Shown piece after piece: positions 22,021-32,745 of a DNA stretch of 64,000 bases. The notes beneath the pieces were generated by a model. It did not search any database. It was not told the DNA's origin and saw only the letters and a program-made list of their open reading frames with translations. The position numbers were made by a program, and so were the translations under genes. This DNA comes from Mytilus galloprovincialis (lineage: Eukaryota > Mollusca > Bivalvia > Mytilida > Mytilidae): assembly GCF_965363235.1 (NCBI RefSeq), contig NC_134845.1, positions 66,865,261 to 66,929,260 on the forward strand, read 5' to 3'. How positions within the stretch are numbered: the stretch's first letter is position 1; the number at the start of each line of letters is the position of its first letter.

Positions 22021-23950
22021 TATTACACTGTTAACAAATTTGTAAAGGGAAACAGCAACGATGAACATTTATGAAATTACTTGAAATTTTAACAAACTAC
22101 TTCATACCTTAAATGAGAAAATTAGAAGTTAAGTAGTTTAATGTTTGCACATACATGTAGTGTTTTGTGAGTTTTTCAAATTCTATCTTACAAGCTATAC
22201 AAATCAAATTATTATCAAACCAACATAATCCAATTGACGTTTGGATTGAAATTGGAAAACGTGATGGGTATCTGCTCGACTAAATAAAGTGACGTTTCAA
22301 CCACTATAAATTTAATACATTATAATGATAGTATATAAAAAATAAGACAAAAATAGAAAAAAGAAATATATTATAAAATTGCCGTTTCAGTCTTAAATGA
22401 TATAAAGATACACTATTTAGTTTATATACGTCACTAGTCATAATGATTATAATACAGGTCCAGAAAAGATTTCGGAGAGACACACAAGTTTCGACTGCAT
22501 CAATGAGTTATAACAAACGAGTGACATGTAAAGGTCATGCATGCAATATTTGTCAGTGAACGTTAAGCAACCGACAATCAATCAATTAATCCATACACCT
22601 CTTAAAGCACAATATTATTGCAAGTCAGACAAAATCAATTTCGTGCAGTTTTTTTATCATTGTAAATTGATTTTTATGTTCTCTTTGTATCATGAGTAAG
22701 TTTCATCCACGAATCAAGTAATCTTTCAATTACTTTTGAATACATATTATTTGCATCTTTAATTTGCATTACAAAAAAAAAGCAATCGTTAATATCATAT
22801 GTTAGTATTACTAGCATATCTGTCGCTTGCGATATGGTCAATCATTATTTAAAAAACAATGTTTTGCCGCTATTCTCTTTTTTTAATATAAATATAACAC
22901 ACACTACCATGCCGTTTACATATTTTACATAATGGATATAATTTCAAACACTGATATCAATATAGTACGCGGTGAAGAAAAAAAGTGTATTCCACAACCG
23001 CCATTTCCAATATGGACCCCGAAATATGTACAAATAATGATTGTTAGAATGTCACACGATATTTGATATCAACATAATATAATTAACTGTTTTCTGGTGT
23101 TCAGCGTTATTCTCAGACACTAATATACGAGCTGGACCTTTATGATATGTCAGCCTTTTAGTATGAAACAATTTCGTACAAATGAAGCAACCGACATCAT
23201 TAACGCTAAATACAATTCATCAATTATACTTTTATATATTATATTATATTTATATATTATTACTCACCTTACCATTAGGTGTTGAAACCCATTATGCAAG
23301 CTTTCTTTGTTTACTAGATTTTAAGTTCGTATATATATATATTTTAAAGAAACAATGAATAAGTGTATCTTTACTAAACCACGCGTCTTTAATTGTAGGC
23401 GAACATTTATGTTTAAATTCGCCAATTGTTTATCGATATTTGCATTGTCTAATTATTTTAATGCTATCTGAGTCATCCATTGTATAATGAATTTATTCAT
23501 GAAAGGAATCACCTTGAAAACTAGTATTTGTTTAAAAATTAAAATTGGACGTATTTCGAATCAACACAATTTAAATCTATATTCACTTTGTATGAAATAT
23601 ATGTTTTGCATGAACATAATGTTATATAATTATGTAAACGTCTCACTATAAATAACAATCTTTGTAATTCAAAGAGTACAATTATTTATCATTTATCCAA
23701 AAGTCGTTCATTAATCTATTGCATGATTTCCTAATTGATTTCCGTTTCTGTGACAATAGATGAACATTACATTAAATTTTTTCAGAGGGGGCTTTTTTTA
23801 TTAGTACTATGAAGAGTTTGTCAAACATATTATATATTGAATGTATTTAAAGTCATTTTATAGTAACTTTAACATTATTAACTACACTGTAATCAGCAAT
23901 TCTGTGTTGATATGACTTGATATTGTCAGAATGAATTACCTTGGCTGTTT
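22021..23950. other. AT-rich stretch, nothing recognised
   Basis: No exon-like segment could be supported. A (TATAT)n-rich stretch lies at about 23225-23262 and an (AT)n run at about 23330-23342. Confidence 0.35.
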
Positions 23951-24290
23951 GGGCAAAACATTTAGGGAATTAGGGTCCTAAATGTTCGTCAGTTTCGTAC
24001 TTAATTTTTCTTTTTTTATTCGATCTTCACAAATGCGTCTTTGTAGACGGAACACGCGTCTGGCATACATTATTCCAAACCGGATATCAATGATGAGCTT
24101 ATACTCAAACTTTTTTTTTAAGTCGTGTATTTGGCACAACTTTTTGGAATTTTGGATCATCAATGCTCTTCAACTTTGTACTTGTTTGGCTTTATAAATA
24201 TTTTGATTTGAGCGTCACTGATGAGTCTTATGTAGACGAAACGCGCGTCTGGCGTACTAAATTATAATCCTGGTACCTTTGATAACTATT
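23950..24290 (+). repeat. Family B repeat (GACGAAACGCGCGTCTGGCG)
   Basis: Blocks TTTGGCACAACTTTTTGGAATTTTGGATC, CTCTTCAACTTTGTACTTGTTTGGCTTT, GAGCGTCACTGATGAGTCTTATGTAGACGAAACGCGCGTCTGGCGTAC and TTATAATCCTGGTACCTTTGATAACTATT define the family. A variant half-unit (GTAGACGGAACACGCGTCTGGCATAC) precedes it. Other copies are at 27405-27745, 31395-31480 (fragment) and 39400-40012 (two in tandem). Confidence 0.7.
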
Positions 24291-24364
24291 ATATGCATTT
24301 TTGCATTAATCATTCATATCATGACATGTAAGGGTCAATTGCGTTTGCACTGCTTGTTAAAGGC

Positions 24365-24640
24365 CAAATAACAAAATTACCGAACTCCGAGGAAAATCTA
24401 AAATGGAAAGTATTAAGCTAATGTGCAAATCAAAAGCTCAAGCAATGAATGAGAACCAACATTCATATTCCTGACTTGGTACGAGCTTTTTTTAATATAG
24501 AAAATGGTAGCTTAAACCTGGTATTTAGGCTCGCTAAATCTCTCATTTTTATGACAGTCGCATACAATTTTATTGACAACGATGTCTATATACAAAACAA
24601 ACAGACATAATAGGCAAAAACATTAAAAACGGGTAGTGAT
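24365..24640 (+). repeat. Family C repeat
   Basis: It carries ACCGAACTCCGAGGAAAATCTAAAATGGAAAG, CATATTCCTGACTTGGTACGAGC, GTAGCTTAAACCTGGT and TCTCATTTTTATGACAGTCGCATACAA. The same layout occurs at 34915-35165 (most complete), with fragments at 21880-22020 and 53930-54030. Confidence 0.65.
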
Positions 24641-24649
24641 TTGTTTATA

Positions 24650-27400
24650 TTCATTTAAAAATCAACACCTGAATATGACAGTCATGTACTTTCAATCAAA
24701 AGTAGCAATACACAACTTCTTTTTTAACCTGAATATCTGACACATTGAATCAGAAGGGAACATATTATTGTAGAAAAATAGATCGTAGGAATATAAAATA
24801 ACTCCTGGCAAAAGAGCCAATTATTCAAAAACCGTTATTTTTTATATAGACTCAAAATTTAAATTGTGCAACATTCTACGACATTTGATATCCATATACA
24901 ACATTGTACAATGTATATTAAATAACATTGTATATGATTTTCGGTTTCAAACTTATTCTTTGTGTCAAAATGCACACATTATTTGTTCATATTGTCATAC
25001 AAGCTGTCGTGATGGCTTTCTAGTTTTATACAAGATCGAATACACAACAATCATGTAGCATTACCTAAAATAAAAATTAAGAATACCATAATCACCGTGT
25101 TATATGGTATGTTTATATATGCAGTCTTTCCTTTTATTACACTTTCAGTTCGTTTGTACTTTCTGGGAAAACAAATATTTTCTAATTCATAACTTCAAGC
25201 GAACACACAATATTTATAAATTAATCTCAACAGTGTTCAGCAAACTTTAATTTGATTAAAACAAATGCAAAATAATATTCAACTGTTAAAGTCTGCCTAG
25301 ACCGCTGCAGGTAACAAACACAAAAACCAATCTACAAAATGAAAACGATTGTCATTATGTACGCAAATATATATTATGAATCAAATTCAAGATTCTGTTC
25401 TTACACACAATATTATTCACATTAATCAAAAATAACACAAGAAAAAATACATCAAGTCGGATGGTAGGGTGAGAAACTCTACTGCACCAAAAGGGAACCT
25501 CGAATCACAATATCATAAATTCACACAACCGCCAAAAGAATAGCACGAAATATTTGAATTGTCCTTATTCAAATATTATGGTCAGTTCTAACTCGAGCAA
25601 TAAAAAACATGTAACCTATTATATACTTTCAAAACGTGTATAATTATAAACAAATACACGTGGTAATGTTTAAATACAAGTGTACATAACTTTAATAAAT
25701 GTAATTATATGGCACTATACTCAAGTCGTTTCTACTAAAACTACGCGTTGAAGGTAAACATTAGTACTTACATTCGCCTATTGTTTATTTGTTTATTGGC
25801 AGCTATTCAAGTATTTATGTTTGTGTTTTGTTTTGGATTACTTGATTAATATCAAACTTGGTTTCGAGTCTGCTCATCACACACCGAAAATCTATCCTAA
25901 ATAATAAAATCACAAAAGAGTATGAATTCTTACATATGGTAATTACTGTTTTAATTCATAAAGGATACGTTAAGAATAAAAAAAACGTAGTCTATACAGT
26001 AAAAATTATTATGTTTAACATTTTTATATTTTAGAATAAAGATAGATTTACAATAAAACATATCTGTATTGCGGGAAAAACTTACACAAGCATATACATA
26101 ATCCCTGAGTATTAAAATGATATAATAAGAAATTCAACACAACATGAACACTCGCAATGGTAATCGACCAAAAGCTATCGTTTTATTATAAACTAGAAAT
26201 GATAAACATCTTAAATTGATTACAGTCTTAACAATACAACAATCACAACTCCATGTAATGTCTGAGTTGCATTCATGTTTAATAACCATGCAGTTTCAAA
26301 GATAAATATAAAAAAAATGTTTGATCTAACAGCAAATGGTATACATCTATCTTCTCAACGAACAAAAAGTCATGGTAAATAAAATTATGTTCATTTACGT
26401 AAATACACATTTAAAAATGTTCAAAAGTGTACAAATGTCATCCAAGTTTGTGATCGTATATTACAAACGATAGTGCAACTAAATTGTCAACTCTCCTACA
26501 AATGTAGGAGAAGGACCGTCGGAATCAGCTGCATTGAGTCTTTGAAATCTTTTCTACTTTTCAATGTTCATGGTTATTAATTTGCTGCAGGTTGTATGTA
26601 TCAGACATGGTGAAGTAATAAATGTGCAAGTGTCAAAGTAAATCTCTGTAATAACATATGGCTTCTGTCCAAATTGTGTTACAAATGTACAAATATTGTC
26701 AAATATCACGTTTGTCTGTTTGTTTTCGCCTTATCAGTTAAGCTAACTTTTAAGTATGATATGCCTCTATGACATTTGTTTAAGTCGAATTTTATTTTAG
26801 GACATATAAAGCAAGTCAAACTTTAACCATCATGTGTAAACTGTCATTTGTACTCGTCCGTTGATATATGTTGCCTTTTACTAAGATCTTGGTAAATATC
26901 CTTGTTGATTTTGGCGCAACTACTAACTAACCGAAATATATCTTTGCCCCCAAAAAGAAATACGTTGAAGTCCTAATGCAAATATGTAGGACAAAATTTA
27001 AAATGTAAATACTGAACTGCCAATGACTAATGAACATGTTACTTGTTAACGTTTTAGGTTTTAAAATAAACTATTTTCATAGTACCCACGTTTTACTCCA
27101 GATTATATTTTTTCTTAAAGGTATCTACTTTATGATATGATCTCCTGGTACTTCTTCAAGTATAAGAATGCAAAATAAGTAGAATCAAACAAGTCATATA
27201 ATTGGTGCATTCGGGGAGAAAAGATTTACAGCTTTTCAGTGATTTATTTATATGCAGAAAAATGAAACAGTTTTCTCTTTAAATTTACTGATTTCCATCT
27301 CGACTTGACTTCTAAAGTCTATGTTACCTGTCGAGTACAAGAATGGCCTACCTCTCAAAAAAAACAAAAGTCCAGAGTCAAAATAGATATTCATGTGATA
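24650..27400. other. AT-rich stretch, nothing recognised
   Basis: No gene, structural RNA or clear inverted-repeat element was identified. A small hairpin CTCCTACAAATGTAGGAG stands at 26492-26509, followed by the GC-richer AAGGACCGTCGGAATCAGCTGCATTGAG. Its role, if any, is unknown. Confidence 0.35.
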
Positions 27401-27404
27401 ACTA

Positions 27405-27745
27405 TTTTACACCACCAGGTCGATGCCACTGGTTTTGTACCCGAGGAAATCACCAGCCCAGTAGTCAGCACTTCGGTGGTGACATGAATATCAATTATAT
27501 GGTCATTTTATTAAGTTTCCTGTTTACAAAACTTTAATTTTTTCTTATCCCAGGAGTAGATTACCTTAGCCGTATTTGGCTCATTTTTTTTTAAATTTTG
27601 GGTCCTCAATGCTCTTCAACTTTGTACTTGTTTGGCTTTTTAACTGTTTTGATATGAGCGTCACTGATGAGTCTCATGTAGACGAAACGAGCGTCTGGCG
27701 TATTCAATTATAATCCTTGTACCTTTGATAATTATTTTCCACACA
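27405..27745 (+). repeat. Family B repeat, near full length
   Basis: It begins CACCAGGTCGATGCCACTGGTT, passes through ATCACCAGCCCAGTAGTCAGCACTTCGG and TGACATGAATATCAATTATATGGTCATTTT, and ends TAATCCTTGTACCTTTGATAATTATT. The short open frames over its first part are repeat sequence. Confidence 0.7.
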
Positions 27746-28214
27746 ATATGTAATTCTTTTTAATAGTTCTTCAAATTGGTTATACATGAAATACATCATA
27801 TGTGTTTAACTAAACTTGATAAATCTAAAAGAGAAGAAATAAAAACGTGGTTTCATCATGTGTATGAACCTAAAACAAAATCAATCGCTGTGCATCTCTA
27901 TCGATCGTTCTTATTTTCTATATATTCAAAATACGTTAATTTGAAAAGAAGTGTTACCGATTATTTGTTTTTGTCTCACTCTTGGATGTTTTTTATTTCC
28001 ATTATGGTTAGACCAATTGTTCCTTTATTTCAACAGATTTATATCCATATGTTCCATTTTTAGAATTCAAGATCGGGGTCATTGTGAATGTCTTACTTAA
28101 GTAACGGTTGAATCCATAAACATTTTATAAGTGCCACGTTATAGAAAAACAAACATCTCCTTTGCACTTCATTCCCAATTCTCAAACTATATATGTAACA
28201 TGTGAAAATCTCTC

Positions 28215-28840
28215 TAAGTGGCCCTATATGATATAAAAAACGAAGTCAAAAATGTATGTCATGAGCTGCAATACCACAAAAATTCCCTCACACTGTTCAC
28301 GAATGATGGATCATATCTAATGAGCAGTAATATAAAAATTCTTAACAAAGATGTCACTGTATGAGTACAAATCAGGTACAAACTAGCATTAAGAGCACGA
28401 CGTTTATTTCTTTTTTTATACTGCATACTAAGTGTTGGGAACATACGGGTACTCATTTGAGCCTCTCGAGTCTGGTTTGTCTTTACATGAATTCCATGTG
28501 TCCTGGCTGATTGAAATTGCGTTCGTATATTACGAAAAATTAATATATGCAAAACAGCACGTCAATGAAGAGTGTGACTACAAATATGGACGATCCAAAC
28601 ACGTTTATTGGCCGGGAATGGAATGCTTGCAGGGCATAACAGTCTCCATCGCCTTTTGATGTCCCAGTTAAAATTACCTTACACACACAACATTAACCAA
28701 ACTGTAGCAGCAATATAACCAAGTTTCTGCTTCCGCTTCAGGATAACGGATATAGGGAATGGTAATGATGACTGATAACGGTCAAAAGACAGAACAGCAG
28801 TCTGCACAAATGATAATACGTATAGATTATTACATGGCAT
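28215..28840 (-). pseudogene. Rhodopsin-type GPCR remnant (TM3-TM7)
   Basis: Read 28840 to 28215 without introns. The first part carries LYVLSFVQTAVLSFDRYQ (end of TM3 with the DRY motif) and GYIAATVWLMLC (TM4). A stop (TAA, 28681-28679) then interrupts at a short TG run; one more TG unit would restore the frame. The next frame reads GDGDCYALQAFHS (second extracellular loop with its cysteine) and FVVTLFIDVLFCIY (TM5), then meets a stop. Shifting back gives a basic third loop and ALNASLYLICTHTVTSLLRIF (TM6), ending at TGA 28261-28259. A third frame holds LMTYIFDFVFY (TM7, D-x-x-x-Y form). Three breaks argue for a dead gene, though indel errors in the assembly are possible. The start of TM3 runs into the hairpin at 28829-28919. 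Confidence 0.6.
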
Positions 28841-28919
28841 TTTTCATATTATACCCTTTATCGGCCCTAGGTCATACCGAGAGCCGATAAAGGGTATGAT
28901 ATGAAAAATGACATGTAAT
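28829..28919. repeat. Near-perfect 91-bp hairpin
   Basis: The arms ATTACATGGCATTTTTCATA and TATGAAAAATGACATGTAAT are complementary. The stem continues through CCCTTTATCGGC / GCCGATAAAGGG to a 15-20 base GC-rich loop. It lies between the Crypton 3' side and the GPCR remnant, so it may be a foldback MITE or part of the Crypton terminus. Confidence 0.75.
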
Positions 28920-29023
28920 TATCTTTTTATCATATACTTCAACAGAAGAAATACTGACAAAAACCATTAAAATTTTGTTTTTCTTTGATAATTTATAATT
29001 AACCAAATACAAATTTCTGAACT

Positions 29024-30825
29024 TTAATTGTTGTTATTAAACGATATAATAAGCATTTCATTTATTCCTGTAGTTGTTGTTGCTGAAACTGGTTTAGAAT
29101 TAGATTCGAAATTTGAAATGTCTTTCAATACAAAAGAAAGTTCAGCTTCTTGGGAAGCAGACAAAAGTTCTGCATCATCATCTGATGGTATATCATTGTT
29201 GTTATCATCCAAAGGCCTTGGGTTTTTATCCGAAGTTATTTTCCCTGTACCAATTTTACTCAAAATATTAGACATTTCCTTCTGTTGTTCAATTGATGCT
29301 GAGCTATAGGAGTTTATGGATTGAACATTTTTTTGTCCACTCAGCTGCATTATGCGTGTATCTGGTATGTCCTCATGTACCAAGGCAGTGATAGTAGTTT
29401 TTCTGACACTATGATTAGTTTTTCTACCCTGAATACCACCGTCTTCACACATTTATTTTAACAAAAGAACTTAAAGTGTTCTTTCCTAAAGCTTGTCTTG
29501 AAAACCAGACACCGTCATCCTTAATTTGCCTGGAAAACCCCAAATAAAAGGGACAATCATCTGCAACCATATCTTCTGGTCTTCTTCTAAGAAACTGTTT
29601 ATATGTCTGTATAGGACATCTAGGATTACCTGAAAGAAGATAAACCAGTTCAAAATTGATTGCTAAAATGTCATTATTATACACATGTTTACAATATAAT
29701 ATATATATAGCTACACTTGTAATATCTGGCTGTTATTTTGTGATGGCAATATTTTGATATTTTGTTTACTACATATTTACACTGCATGTATACTATGTTT
29801 TGCGCTTTTTAATTGACTTTTTCTGTAATTCAATTAAAAAATGAAATAATTATTTTGAATCTTGTCCCCCTATAAAACTTTTCCTGAAACATTACCTGTG
29901 TCAGCAAACATCTTGGCTTGAGAGGCACGTGTATCCAAGTTAGCACAATTTCTTGTTTTAGTTATCCTTTCTGTATGTTCTAGATACTGCTGACCATCAG
30001 TAGTTGCCTTCATTTGAATGTCTCCCCATCTCAAAGTTGTGTGCTCTTCCCGGGAGCACAAACCAAAATGTAGAGTGTTATTCATCCATACTGTTCTTAC
30101 TAGAGATTGAGGATTTACTGCAAATAAATTTAAGGAATTTGTTTGAGTAAAAAATATTTGATTTAGACTTGTGTATACAATGAGGTTAAAATAATATACA
30201 TTCTTACGACTGTACAAAATCAGGTGAAGATAATTCAAGTTATTGTCAAATCTTTGTTTTAATACATCATGATCATATCAATGTGTTCATTTTTTAGAGA
30301 AAATTGTGACGTCACAAAGAGTCAAATAACAAGACAAAACTATTTAAAATATCAATAACAAAAATAATAATTATGCAAAGAATTGTTACCTGCAACAAGC
30401 AGCTCTTTTTCGTATAGTAAATTAACTTCTTCAGCTGTGAAGGGGTCTGCTTTCCTTTTTTGGGCTCCCATTCCAATGGATTTAAGCTGTTTCAGTTTGG
30501 CAGACATCACATCTCTAGAGTGGTGAAATTCTTTGTCAACCATAATATTTATTGCACATTTCTCTGTTAGATATCTTGAAATGCTGCTCTGCATTGACCT
30601 GACAGATTGAGGTTCATAGTTTGACTCGTCGTCTTTTTTAACTGTCATGAAGAAACGAGCCAAACATTTATCAAGTTCCGTAACAGGAATTTCTTCCGCT
30701 AAACTCATCTCGTTATTGCATCTCAACCATTTGTTGAAAAGTCTCATGTCACTAGCAGTTTTTCTAACTGTATTATCGTTTTGCAACGATTGAACAAAAG
30801 CAGCAGTGTCCGTGTCGTCTGCCAT
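29024..30825 (-). pseudogene. Crypton-type tyrosine recombinase (KIAA1958/DUF3504-like), inactivated
   Basis: Exons 30825-30390, 30117-29896 and 29629-29024 join in phase across GT...AG introns. Exon 1 starts MADDTDTAAFVQ and carries the core-binding part (VRKTASDMRLFNKWL, KRKADPFTAEEVNLLY). Exon 2 has the first catalytic block in GLCSREEHTTLRWGDI. Exon 3 has TNHSVRKT (H-x-x-R box) and LSGQKNVQSINSYS (third box plus tyrosine). Crypton recombinases cut and join DNA through that tyrosine and were the source of vertebrate KIAA1958 and ZMYM-type domains. Three defects are visible: the arginine expected after GL is Cys (TGC, one transition from CGC); the histidine expected in LSGHKN is Gln; and one frameshift occurs near 29452, where a run of A's breaks the frame before CEDGGIQGRK. 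A Ser/Asp-rich tail ends the protein. Confidence 0.75.
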
Positions 30826-31086
30826 GTTTACAAACAACTTTCCGGAAATACGGAAATACCCGAAGTTGCATGTGATAAACCCCACGGACAATAACGGAAA
30901 GGCATGCGATAACATTCCGGAAGCAGTTAATAAAGGTGCCTTTATCAGCCCGCTGAGGAAATTTGTAGGAATCTGGTTAATAAACCTTGTAATCCTTTCA
31001 TAGCCTTTTAATAATTTTAAATGTTATTGAACTGTAAAATTTAAGTATTATTTGATACAAGTGTATGATAACTTACTGTACATCAC

Positions 31087-31322
31087 AACGCCAAAAACTG
31101 TAAAACAAACATATCTGATTTTTTCGGAATATGTTAAGATTATCATAGTATATCCAAGTACACCTATTGATCCTATAAGATTAATTACAATTAACGGGAT
31201 AAGTAGTCTATAAAATGGATCATCTCTTAGCGTTTCCTCTGCTAAAAATCCTACAAGCACTACCAAATGCAATTCTATCGATATCAATCCGATTCCACAA
31301 TTAGTCTTAACAAATGTAACTT
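31087..31322 (-). other. Possible exon with one or two membrane helices
   Basis: An open stretch runs from the acceptor TTTCTTACAAG to the donor TAC-A|GTAAGT. It reads ELHLVVLVGFLAEE, then LLIPLIVINLIGSIGVLGYTMIILTY, a helix of about 25 residues followed by charged SEKIR. This would fit the N-terminus and TM1 of a GPCR, and it lies upstream, on the same strand, of the GPCR remnant. No TM2 was found between them, where the Crypton sits. It could also belong to an unrelated membrane protein. Confidence 0.35.
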
Positions 31323-31394
31323 GTAAGAAAGGCTCAGCCAAGGCAATAACTTGTTACATTCATGATACTACCTAATCAGTCGATGTTATTGTGT

Positions 31395-32180
31395 TTAGCG
31401 TCACTGATCATGATGAGTCTTCTGTTGACGAAACGTGCGTCTGCCTCAAATACAAAATTTCAATCCGGATATCTATAATGAGTTTATTTACATTGATATT
31501 CTCATTATTTCTAGTCTACGAAAATTGTTGTCACGATACCATCCGTATTCTATAGTTCATACATCAACATACAATGTATACTAACAGTTTAAACATAATA
31601 ATTCAGATGATAAATTTAATTGGGATAATTTACAAAATTGTACCAAAACCTTAGAACGTTACACAAGATAATTTTACAGCATGGCTTAAAATTTCTTCAG
31701 TTACATGTACATGCTTTTTATTAACCTAGTTACGTACTGTAAGTCTTTTTAATATGTAATTCAGATGAATACAGATATGAGATTAAAGTTAATTACAGGT
31801 ATTTTGGTAACAGGAGGAATAACTAATCTAAATCGTTTCAAGCCTTATTAATGGAGACACTGCTAGCATGATGATAACGACAAATTATTTTCTACAGATA
31901 CCTAATTTCTTATATTCAAGTTAGAAATGAAAATAATTATGAAATGCCTCAAAAATGAATAGTGTAAAACCATTCAAACGGGAAAACCAACGGTATTATG
32001 TATATAAAAATCGAGAAACAATAAACACTTATGAATCACATCAACAAACGACAACTTCTGAACATCAGGTTCCTGACATAGGACATTTGCAAACACATGC
32101 AGCGGGTTTACACGTTTTAATATGTAACAACATTCACCCTTGCCGGAAACGATAGTGTCACATCCAGCATAGAAATACAC
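31395..32180. repeat. Family B fragment and family F repeat
   Basis: 31395-31480 holds TTTAGCGTCACTGATCATGATGAGTCTTCTGTTGACGAAACGTGCGTCTG, a diverged family B piece. 31960-32180 holds GTGTAAAACCATTCAAACGGGAAAACCAACGG, AACAAACGACAACTTCTGAACATCAGGTTCCTGACATAGGACA and TTTACACGTTTTAATATG, recognised as a common mussel repeat. The open frames on both strands there are repeat sequence. Confidence 0.6.
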
Positions 32181-32745
32181 ACTATAAAATTTTAATTGAA
32201 ATTGCTTAACTCAATCAAAAGACATATTAACACAACTGAACATACACTGATCTATAACACAATGTAAAAACAAAATCGATAAAATTGAGGGCGAATAAAC
32301 ATGACAAATAAAGGCAACAGTAGTTAACGGCCGTAAAATGTAAAACAATTTCAGAAAGTCAACCAAAACCTTGAACAAAATACCGCCAGATAGAATAAAT
32401 TACACATGTTTATGAAAATATTTGTGTTGTAAGATATACAGTATAACTTTTCTGTATATATCATTTTTTTTCTTTATATATCACTTATTTTCTTTCTTTA
32501 TGATATGTTATTGCAATTCTCCGAGGTAAAAACAAACTGCTTGCTATCAATAACGATTTCTTAATGGATTTTTGAAACAACTATTTATTGCGACTTGCTT
32601 GGTTTCAACAATACACAAATAGTTATCACCATGTGTCTGCATAAATGAAATAATATATATGACTTATTACTCAAAATGTTACTTTGTAACACATTAGGCT
32701 TCTATACAATCTAAACTGCATCAAAATACTTTAACTTTAATCATC

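Noticed and set aside
27776..28063. 95-codon + strand frame (HEIHHMCLTKLDKSKREEIKTWFHHVYEP...) as a gene
   Set aside because: It looks partly codon-like and follows a possible acceptor, but no family is recognised, no second exon was found, and it sits between a family B repeat and the GPCR remnant.
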